This document shows, piece by piece, positions 1-5,340 of a DNA stretch of 5,855 nt. Position 1 is the stretch's first letter, and every line of letters starts with the position of its first letter. The DNA is from an uncultured Gemmatimonadota bacterium (GTDB taxonomy: Bacteria > Gemmatimonadota > Gemmatimonadetes > Gemmatimonadales > GWC2-71-9): NCBI GenBank assembly GCA_913009915.1, contig CAJVYZ010000204.1, positions 1 to 5,855 on the forward strand. Direction: 5' to 3'. Position numbers and translations under genes: made by a program. Under the pieces are notes generated by a model that had not been told where the DNA came from, did not search any database, and saw nothing but the letters and a program-made list of their open reading frames with translations.

Positions 1-86
1 GATGTATAGAGCGGAGGAGGAGTTGGACGGATGCGGCGTGAGTGTATGATGGTAGTGTGAATAGTATGGGTATTTTTTTTTTTTTT
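1..86. other. Sequencing artefact: read-through noise and poly-T
   Basis: This stretch is not genomic. Positions 73-86 are 14 consecutive T, directly 5' of an Illumina P7 sequence. Read on the other strand, this is P7 followed by poly-A and then low-complexity noise, the usual pattern when a read from a short insert runs off the end of the adapter. Positions 1-72 are rich in G, T and A, unlike the GC-rich coding DNA that follows, and hold no gene. No promoter or origin should be read into it. Confidence 0.93.
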
Positions 87-152
87 CAAGCAGAAGACGG
101 CATACGAGATATATCAGTGTGACTGGAGTTCAGACGTGTGCTCTTCCGATCT
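87..152 (+). other. Illumina P7 / TruSeq index adapter left in the contig
   Basis: Positions 87-110 match the P7 flow-cell oligo (CAAGCAGAAGACGGCATACG then AGAT). Positions 111-118 (ATATCAGT) sit where the index belongs. Positions 119-152 match the TruSeq read-2 primer, ending in GCTCTTCCGATCT. The index reads ACTGATAT on the other strand, which I recall as TruSeq index 25. The genomic insert begins at 153. Translating this adapter into the next gene gives the false N-termini MCSSDL (from the GTG at 136) and MLFRS (from 138). On the opposite strand it gives a protein end reading IGRAHV. Confidence 0.98.
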
Positions 153-153
153 G

Positions 154-930
154 CTCCTGAGAGGCTATGGCGGAGACGAGACCCTGGTTCACCAACACTC
201 CGTTCCGGCTGCCCAGGTCGTGGCCAACCCCGACCGGGTGGCTGGCGCCGAGCTGGCCCTGGCAGGCGGGGCCGACGTCGTGGTTCTGGACGACGCCTAT
301 CAGCGCCTGGATGTCCTCCGCGATCTCAATATCCTGGTGGTCTCGGCCGAGACCACACGCGCCGTCCGCTGGCCGCTTCCGGCCGGTCCCTGGCGCGAGG
401 GCTTCACGGCCCTGGGCCGGGCTGACGCCGTGATCATCACCCGGAAGCGCGCTTCGGTGGAGGCGGCGAGGCGCTTGGCCGAAGAGTTGCAGGCTGAATT
501 CACCGGACCGGTGGCCATCGTGCACCTGGGTCTCCGGGTGTTCGAGGGCTTGGTGAGCGGGCAACGGCACCCAGCATCGATGCTGGCCGGGAAGCGGGTG
601 GTGGCAGCATCTGGCATCGCCGATCCGGAATCCTTCGTGGCCCAAGTCAAGGCCACGGGCGCCGCGGTCCAGGTGGCTACCTGGAAGGATCACCACGCCT
701 ATCGCGAGGAGGACGTGGCCTGGTTGGCCCACGCGTCGCGCCGGGCCGACCATGTGGTGATCACCCAGAAGGACGCCGTGAAGTTGCGTGACCGCTGGCC
801 GGCCAACGCTCCGGAGCCGCTGGTAGCGAAGCTCGACATGGAGTGGGAAGCCGGGGAGGACCTCATGACCCAAGCCTTGGATGCGCTGGTCACATCGCTA
901 AATCCACAACTGAACCCGAGTAACGAGTAG
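154..930 (+). CDS. lpxK: Tetraacyldisaccharide 4'-kinase LpxK, 5'-truncated
   Basis: LpxK phosphorylates the 4' position of the tetraacyldisaccharide-1-phosphate lipid A precursor, using ATP, at the inner face of the cytoplasmic membrane. Here 258 C-terminal residues remain. The family is usually about 330-350 residues, so the N-terminal membrane helix and P-loop are missing, cut off by the contig end at 153. Visible motifs, counting from codon 154: RGYGG at 3-7 running directly into GDE; a Walker B-like VVVLDDAYQ at 42-50; LPAGPWRE at 75-82; ADAVIITR at 90-97; SGIADPESF at 153-161; KDHH at 178-181; and TQKDAVK at 204-210, the counterpart of the TEKDAVK box in E. coli. The usual His after DDxxQ is Arg here, and the loop between RGYGG and GDE seen in E. 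coli is absent. Any start at 136 lies in adapter and is false. The stop is 8 bases before the dehydrogenase gene. Confidence 0.93.
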   Translation, partial: LLRGYGGDETLVHQHSVPAAQVVANPDRVAGAELALAGGADVVVLDDAYQRLDVLRDLNILVVSAETTRAVRWPLPAGPWREGFTALGRADAVIITRKRASVEAARRLAEELQAEFTGPVAIVHLGLRVFEGLVSGQRHPASMLAGKRVVAASGIADPESFVAQVKATGAAVQVATWKDHHAYREEDVAWLAHASRRADHVVITQKDAVKLRDRWPANAPEPLVAKLDMEWEAGEDLMTQALDALVTSLNPQLNPSNE

Positions 931-938
931 GCAGCCCG

Positions 939-2243
939 ATGACCGCAACCAGTTCCACCAAGCAGCCTATCATTCTGCCGGGCAAGGACATCGTACTCGA
1001 CGAGGACAATCCGTTCGAGGCGATGATGTCCCGGTTCGATTTCGCGGCCGAGCAATTGAATCTCGACCCGGGGCTCTACCGCATTCTGCGACACCCGGAC
1101 AAGCAGATCATAGTGTCGATCCCCATTCAGCGGGACAACGGCGAGATCGAAGTGTTCACCGGCTATCGGGTGCGGTACAACGCATGGCGCGGAACGGGCA
1201 AGGGGGGCATCCGGTTCGACATGGCCGTCACCCTCGACGAGGTCACGGCGCTGGCCGCCTGGATGACCTGGAAATGCGCCCTGGTCAATATTCCATTCGG
1301 CGGGTCCAAGGGCGGCGTGGTGTGCGATCCCACCACGCTGTCCGACGGTGAACTCGAACGGCTTACCCGACGCTACACCTCCCAGATCATTGAAACCCTT
1401 GGTCCCGAATCGGACGTGCCGGCGCCCGACGTCAACACCAACGAACGGGTGATGGCCTGGATCATGGATACCTACTCCATGCACAAACGCCACACCGTTA
1501 CCGCAGTGGTCACCGGCAAGCCCATCGAAATGGGCGGCTCGCTCGGCCGGCGGGAGGCGACCGGTCGTGGCTGCATGATCATGGCACGCGATGCGATGCG
1601 CGTCCGGGGCATCCCCGTCGAGGGGGCCCGGGTGGCCATCCAGGGGTTTGGCAACGTCGGGTCGGTCACCGCCACCCTGTTGGCCGAACTGGGCTGCCGG
1701 ATCGTGGCCATCGGCGACAAGTCCACTGCGCTGTACAACGCCGACGGCATCGACGTGGTGGACGCGGTCAACTGGGTCGAGCACCATCGATATCTCAGCG
1801 GCTATCCCGCCGCCGAGGTGATCCCCGGCCCGGACCTCCTGACCGTCGACTGCGACGTGCTCATCCCGGCGGCGCTGGAAAACGTCATAACCAAGCGCAA
1901 CGCGTCCGACATCCGCGCCCGGATCATCATCGAAGGAGCCAATGGCCCGACCACGCCCAATGCCGACAAGATCCTCGACGATGCCGGCGTGTTCGTGGTT
2001 CCCGACATCCTCGCCAACGCCGGCGGCGTCACCGTCAGTTACTTCGAGTGGGTGCAAGACCGGGGTGGCTATTTCTGGGACCTGAAAACGGTAAACAGCA
2101 GGCTCGAAAAAATCATGGTGGACTCCTTCCGCGAAGTGACCACCATGGCTGAACAACACAGTGTCAACCTGCGGATTGCCTCGTACATGCTCGCCATCGA
2201 GCGGGTTGCCGCCGTCCACCGGCTGCGCGGTCTCTATGCCTGA
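939..2243 (+). CDS. gdhA: Glu/Leu/Phe/Val dehydrogenase family, glutamate dehydrogenase
   Basis: This enzyme interconverts glutamate with 2-oxoglutarate and ammonia using a nicotinamide cofactor, in the cytosol, normally as a hexamer. It has 434 residues, normal for the roughly 420-450 residue class. Active-site residues appear in order: GKGGIRF (K88), [16 protein letters not shown] with K112 and K124, and [10 protein letters not shown] with D164. These sit one residue before K89, K113, K125 and D165 of the Clostridium symbiosum enzyme. The Rossmann domain has QGFGNVG at 235-241. An acidic residue ends the second strand (IGDKS, D260), which fits NAD use but does not prove it. Later conserved blocks are [10 protein letters not shown] at 308-317, [12 protein letters not shown] at 332-343 and [17 protein letters not shown] at 355-371. 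No strong Shine-Dalgarno precedes the ATG, which lies 8 bases after the lpxK stop, so coupled translation is likely. The stop shares one base with the rlmH start (TGATG). A leucine or valine dehydrogenase is less likely, given the length and the PAPDVNTN block. Confidence 0.95.
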   Translation: MTATSSTKQPIILPGKDIVLDEDNPFEAMMSRFDFAAEQLNLDPGLYRILRHPDKQIIVSIPIQRDNGEIEVFTGYRVRYNAWRGTGKGGIRFDMAVTLDEVTALAAWMTWKCALVNIPFGGSKGGVVCDPTTLSDGELERLTRRYTSQIIETLGPESDVPAPDVNTNERVMAWIMDTYSMHKRHTVTAVVTGKPIEMGGSLGRREATGRGCMIMARDAMRVRGIPVEGARVAIQGFGNVGSVTATLLAELGCRIVAIGDKSTALYNADGIDVVDAVNWVEHHRYLSGYPAAEVIPGPDLLTVDCDVLIPAALENVITKRNASDIRARIIIEGANGPTTPNADKILDDAGVFVVPDILANAGGVTVSYFEWVQDRGGYFWDLKTVNSRLEKIMVDSFREVTTMAEQHSVNLRIASYMLAIERVAAVHRLRGLYA

Positions 2244-2707
2244 TGCGACTCACCATCGTGGCGGTGGGGAAGCTGCGCCCGTATTACCGCGAGGCGTGTG
2301 ACGACTACCGCCGCCGCCTGCAACGCTTCGCCACGATCGACGAAGTGGAAATCCGGGAGGCGGCCCGGCTCCCCGAGGCACAACAAAGGAGTCGGGAGGC
2401 TGACCGCCTCGACGAGCGCCTCCCGCCACGTGCCACGGTCATCGCCCTCGCCCGTCAAGGATCGTCGTGGACCAGCGAGTCCTTCGCCGCCCGGCTCGAT
2501 GCCTGGCTGGGCGCCGGAAAGCCTCTCGCCTTCGTCATCGGAGGCTCGCACGGCCTGGGAGACACCGTGCTCCAGCGCGCCACTGAAAAATGGAGCCTGG
2601 GCCCGCTGACCCTCCCCCACGAACTCGCCCGCGTGCTAACATACGAACAACTCTACCGGGGGTTCACCATCCTCAAAGGCATGCCGTACCACAAGGGGAG
2701 TGCGTAG
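2243..2707 (+). CDS. rlmH: 23S rRNA (pseudouridine-1915-N3)-methyltransferase RlmH
   Basis: RlmH is a small SPOUT-fold homodimer that methylates pseudouridine 1915 in helix 69 of 23S rRNA on assembled 70S ribosomes, using SAM. The protein has 154 residues, against 155 in E. coli. It starts with [10 protein letters not shown], as the family does. The knot region is clear: FVIGGSHGLGD at 97-107, LTLPHELAR at 122-130, EQLYRGFTI at 135-143 and PYHK at 148-151. The ATG shares its A with the dehydrogenase stop and has no visible Shine-Dalgarno, which points to coupling. Family members generally end at or just after YH[KR]. Here three extra residues (GSA) follow, and the codons for S, A and the stop lie inside the heptanucleotide repeat that begins at 2699. 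Confidence 0.97.
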   Translation: MRLTIVAVGKLRPYYREACDDYRRRLQRFATIDEVEIREAARLPEAQQRSREADRLDERLPPRATVIALARQGSSWTSESFAARLDAWLGAGKPLAFVIGGSHGLGDTVLQRATEKWSLGPLTLPHELARVLTYEQLYRGFTILKGMPYHKGSA

Positions 2708-2726
2708 TGCATAGTGCGTCGTGCGT
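2699..2726 (+). repeat. Heptanucleotide tandem repeat, left arm (AGTGCGT x4)
   Basis: Four contiguous 7-base units: AGTGCGT, AGTGCAT, AGTGCGT and CGTGCGT. The array starts inside the last codons of rlmH and supplies its TAG stop (2705-2707). On the other strand the units read as GCAC-N-AC or close variants, the same consensus as the array at 2767-2792. The two arrays are therefore inverted copies of one heptamer family. Pairing 2699-2724 with 2767-2792 gives 21 complementary positions out of 26, with a 42-base loop. Function is unknown. Confidence 0.8.
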
Positions 2727-2733
2727 CGGAAAT

Positions 2734-2792
2734 GCACACCGCACAACTGTATCACGCTCCCCCTGGGCACAACGCACAACGCACAACGCACC
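2734..2792 (+). repeat. Heptanucleotide repeats, right cluster (GCACAAC)
   Basis: Positions 2767-2787 hold three perfect GCACAAC units followed by a partial GCACC (2788-2792). A further pair, GCACACC and GCACAAC, lies at 2734-2747, separated from the triplet by 19 unrelated bases. All are inverted relative to the 2699-2726 array and could pair with it in the transcript. The whole 102-base space between rlmH (ends 2707) and the methyltransferase start at 2810 is mostly these repeats plus a ribosome binding site. I see no convincing promoter in it, and no G+C hairpin followed by a T run. Confidence 0.78.
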
Positions 2793-2797
2793 GGGAC

Positions 2798-2805
2798 GGG
2801 AGGGG
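2798..2805 (+). promoter_or_regulatory. Shine-Dalgarno site for the methyltransferase
   Basis: GGGAGGGG lies 4 bases before the GTG at 2810, and its GGAGG core (2799-2803) is 6 bases before it. This is the clearest ribosome binding site in the window, and it decides the start: the upstream in-frame start at 2714 lies in repeat DNA and has no such site. It sits just outside the possible stem formed by 2699-2724 and 2767-2792. Confidence 0.75.
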
Positions 2806-2809
2806 TAGG

Positions 2810-3523
2810 GTGGCAGAGTGGTTCGCCGACTGGTTCGGCGAGGACTACCTCGCCCTCTACCCCCACCGGGATGAGGCCGACGCCGAGCGCGCCATCGCCC
2901 TCATCGAACGCACCATTCCCTGGCGCGCGGGCCTCCGGGTCCTGGACATCGCCTCGGGACCCGGCCGGCACGCGGCGGCTCTGGAAACCCGCGGGGTCAG
3001 CCCCATCGGGATCGACCTGTCGATGACCCTGCTGCGCCGGGCGCGGACCGTCACCACCTCGCCACTGGTGCGGGCCGACATGCGCCTGCTCCCGATTCGC
3101 CCGGCCACCATGGACTTGACCCTCAACCTGTTCACCAGCTTCGGTTACTTTTCCACCGACGAGGAACACGCCGCCGTGCTTGCCGGCATGATCGACACCG
3201 TTCGCCCCGGCGGCTGGTTCGTTCTCGATTTTCTCCATGCGGACAGGGTGCGCAGTACCCTGGAGCCCGAGGGCGAGGCCATGATGAACGACACGCCGGT
3301 CAAGATTCGCCGCAGCCTGTCGGGCGACGAGCGGTACGTGATCAAGGAAATCGATCCGGGTGACGGCCGCGTGTTCCGCGAGCAGGTCAGACTGTTCACG
3401 CCCGACGAATTGCGGCACATGGTCGCGCCGACACTCGACGTGACAGCCGTGTTCGGCGATTACCACGGCAATCCACTCACCCCGGACAGCCCCAGGGTGT
3501 TCCTCGTGGGGCAGCGACGATGA
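2810..3523 (+). CDS. Class I SAM-dependent methyltransferase, bshC-coupled
   Basis: This is a small-molecule type class I methyltransferase of 237 residues. It has motif I VLDIASGPGRH at 44-54, an acidic post-I residue in IGIDLS (D69), ADMRLLPI at 89-96, DLTLNLFTSFGYF at 102-114 and RPGGWFVLDF at 132-141. The N-terminus (WFADWFGEDYLALYPHRDE) is typical of a group of unassigned bacterial methyltransferases. I chose the GTG at 2810 for its Shine-Dalgarno site; the residues encoded upstream (from 2714) come from heptamer repeats and look non-native. The stop overlaps the bshC start by four bases (ATGA), so the two proteins are probably made together. Its substrate cannot be read from the sequence. 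Coupling to bshC makes a thiol or bacillithiol substrate, as for N-methyl-bacillithiol synthase NmbA of Chlorobaculum, a reasonable guess, but a metabolite or quinone methylase is also possible. Confidence 0.9.
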   Translation: MAEWFADWFGEDYLALYPHRDEADAERAIALIERTIPWRAGLRVLDIASGPGRHAAALETRGVSPIGIDLSMTLLRRARTVTTSPLVRADMRLLPIRPATMDLTLNLFTSFGYFSTDEEHAAVLAGMIDTVRPGGWFVLDFLHADRVRSTLEPEGEAMMNDTPVKIRRSLSGDERYVIKEIDPGDGRVFREQVRLFTPDELRHMVAPTLDVTAVFGDYHGNPLTPDSPRVFLVGQRR

Positions 3524-5049
3524 CGTTCCGACTGCAGCGAACACCACTCCATGGTGCCATACCGGACCTCCTCAGCCGCGAGGGTGGCATGGCGTCCGAT
3601 TTGATCGATGCATGCGTCCCGGCCGCCGGAACCGAAGATGCGATGACCCGGCTCCGGGCGGACGACGTGCTGGTCGTCACCACCGGGCAACAGCCGGGCC
3701 TGTTCGCCAGCCCCCTGTACGCCGTGTACAAGGCGCTCTCGGCCGCTGCCTTGGCCGATCTCCTCACCCGGCGGTGGCAGCGTCCGGTCGTGCCGCTTTT
3801 CTGGTTGGCCGGCGATGATCACGACTTCGCCGAGGCCAACCACGCCGCCTGGTTTGCTGCGGACGGCACACTCACCAGTTGGAGCCTCAGGGAACGGGCA
3901 CCGGACGCTCCGCTCACCCCGATGTATCGCGAACCGTTGGGCCCGGAGATCAGCGAGGGACTCGATACGCTCGAAGCCTCTCTCCCGGCTTCCGAGTTCA
4001 GCGGGGAAACCATGGCCTGGCTCCGGAGCCACTACCGGCCCGATGCCACCGTGGCACAGGGCTACGCCGGTGCCATGGCCGAACTGCTGGCCCCGTTTGG
4101 GATCGTGTGCTTCGACAGTACCCACCAGGCCGTCAAGCGCCGGGCCATCCCTCTGATGATGAAGGCCGTGGGACTGGCCCAGGATCTCGACCGGGACCTC
4201 GCTCGCAGGGCGGCCGACCTGACGGCGGCCGGTGCCGACCCGAAGGTACCCGTGGGCGACGGCGCCACCCTGGTCATGATGGAGTCCGCCCAGGGGCGGG
4301 ACCGCCTCGTGGTCGACGGCACCGAGGTCGCCACCCGGCGGGGCCACCAACACTTCACCCTCGACGCCCTGCAGACCCTGGCGGCGGAGGCGCCGGAACG
4401 TTTCTCTCCCAACGTGCTCCTCCGGCCGGTGGTCGAGAGTGCCCTCCTGCCGACCGTCGGCTACGTGGCCGGCCCTGGGGAACTGCGCTATTTCCCGCTT
4501 GCCGATCCGCTGTACCAGCGCCTGCGAGTGCCGCAGCAGCCGGCAATACCGCGCTGGTCCGGCCTCGTGGTGGAACGCCGAGTCGACCGGGTGCTCGACA
4601 AGTTCGGCGCCTCGCTCGACCAGCTGACCGAAGCCAACCAGGCGCTCGAGGCGCGGCTGGTGCGGTCGCACATGCCTCCGGAAATCACCGATGCCGTGGC
4701 CTCGCTCCAGCAGGCCATCGACGAGGGATATGACGTCCTCCTAGATCAGGGGAGTCGCCTCGACTCAACCATGGCCAAGCCGGTCGAAGGGTCGCGCCGC
4801 CAGGCATTGGCCGCCGTCGACCACATCGAAAAGCGCTTGCGTGGCCATCTCAAACAGCGGGAGGCCACCGAACTCAAGCAGATCGGCCATGCCCGCGAAG
4901 CAGTGCTCCCGGACGGCAAACCCCAGGAACGGGTGGTGACCGTCGCCACCTTCCGGGCCCGCTACGGTGACGAATTTCTGACCTCGGTGGCCGCGGAGAT
5001 CACGGCGTGGTATGACGCCGCCCTTGAAGGTGAGCCCGTTCCTTCATAG
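3520..5049 (+). CDS. bshC: Putative cysteine ligase BshC, bacillithiol biosynthesis
   Basis: BshC performs the last step of bacillithiol synthesis: adding cysteine to glucosaminyl-malate made by BshA and BshB, in the cytosol. Bacillithiol serves as redox buffer and detoxification thiol. The protein has 509 residues, slightly shorter than the roughly 540-residue Bacillus enzyme. Family blocks appear in order: VTTGQQPGLF at 53-62 and SPLYAVYKAL at 64-73; VPLFWLAGDDHDFAEANH at 91-108, a HUP-like nucleotide-binding core with a DDHD cluster; FSPNVLLRPVVES at 295-307; and YVAGPGELRYF at 315-325. The last 130 or so residues are helical and charged, matching the coiled-coil dimerisation region of the family. 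The ATG at 3520 overlaps the methyltransferase stop (ATGA), and a weak GGGG lies 8 bases upstream. bshA and bshB are not in this window. The identification is firm; the exact reaction chemistry rests on the family. Confidence 0.95.
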   Translation: MTFRLQRTPLHGAIPDLLSREGGMASDLIDACVPAAGTEDAMTRLRADDVLVVTTGQQPGLFASPLYAVYKALSAAALADLLTRRWQRPVVPLFWLAGDDHDFAEANHAAWFAADGTLTSWSLRERAPDAPLTPMYREPLGPEISEGLDTLEASLPASEFSGETMAWLRSHYRPDATVAQGYAGAMAELLAPFGIVCFDSTHQAVKRRAIPLMMKAVGLAQDLDRDLARRAADLTAAGADPKVPVGDGATLVMMESAQGRDRLVVDGTEVATRRGHQHFTLDALQTLAAEAPERFSPNVLLRPVVESALLPTVGYVAGPGELRYFPLADPLYQRLRVPQQPAIPRWSGLVVERRVDRVLDKFGASLDQLTEANQALEARLVRSHMPPEITDAVASLQQAIDEGYDVLLDQGSRLDSTMAKPVEGSRRQALAAVDHIEKRLRGHLKQREATELKQIGHAREAVLPDGKPQERVVTVATFRARYGDEFLTSVAAEITAWYDAALEGEPVPS

Positions 5050-5058
5050 ACTCGACAT

Positions 5059-5340
5059 ATGGTATTCATCGGTCTGATCCTCCTCGTCGCCCTGCTCATC
5101 CCCATCATCGGGATAGTCATTGACTCTCCCATTGGCCGGGCCATCGCCCGACGGGTCGAGGGACCAGACGCCGTACCCCAGGATGTGCAGGATCTAGGCA
5201 AGAAGGTGGAACTCCTCGAATTGGAGGTCGACGACCTCAATCGGTCGGTCGATCAGCTGAAGGAGGAAAACGCCTTCATACAACGGCTGTTGGAAGATCC
5301 CTCGGCCAGACGGACCCTCCCGCCACCGCCAAACACCTGA
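5059..5340 (+). CDS. Small membrane-anchored coiled-coil protein, unknown function
   Basis: I do not recognise this 93-residue protein. Residues 2-21 (VFIGLILLVALLIPIIGIVI) form one membrane segment. Basic residues follow (RAIARR, 27-32), suggesting a cytoplasmic C-terminal part by the positive-inside rule. Residues 43-78 form a regular heptad: a positions V43, V50, V57, V64, N71, L78 and d positions L46, L53, L60, L67, I74. Val at a, Leu at d and one Asn at an a position resemble GCN4-type parallel dimers. The tail ends in TLPPPPNT. The layout recalls the phage-shock protein PspB, but I see no sequence match strong enough to claim homology. The ATG lies 9 bases after the bshC stop, with no clear Shine-Dalgarno. 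Its end overlaps the murJ reading frame. Placement before murJ suggests an envelope role, which is inference. Confidence 0.8.
   Translation: MVFIGLILLVALLIPIIGIVIDSPIGRAIARRVEGPDAVPQDVQDLGKKVELLELEVDDLNRSVDQLKEENAFIQRLLEDPSARRTLPPPPNT

Noticed and set aside
73..86. T run as a possible terminator tail
   Set aside because: No hairpin precedes it, and it directly adjoins the P7 adapter, so it is a read artefact.
130..873. Antisense open frame running into the adapter
   Set aside because: It is a shadow of lpxK, and its C-terminus (IGRAHV) is translated from the adapter.
699..2219. Long antisense open frame (506 codons) across the dehydrogenase gene
   Set aside because: It mirrors a gene with all family motifs in the right order. 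Its translation is rich in His, Gly, Asp and Val with no recognisable motif, as expected for the reverse strand of high-GC coding DNA.
2699..2792. Repeat arrays as a CRISPR or a rho-independent terminator
   Set aside because: Units are 7 bases and contiguous with no spacers, so not CRISPR. The possible stem has mismatches, a 42-base loop and no T run after it, so it is not a standard terminator.
2590..2808. Open frame of 72 codons spanning the rlmH end and the repeat gap
   Set aside because: It overlaps the conserved C-terminus of RlmH in another frame, then runs through heptamer repeats; no start signal or family resemblance.
3460..4671. Long antisense open frame (403 codons) opposite bshC
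   Set aside because: It is a shadow of bshC. It lacks a ribosome binding site, and its composition is that of a reverse-frame translation.
3879..4733. Same-strand open frame (284 codons) inside bshC
   Set aside because: It is out of frame with the conserved BshC blocks, and its Arg/Gly/Pro-rich translation is typical of a frame-shifted GC-rich gene.
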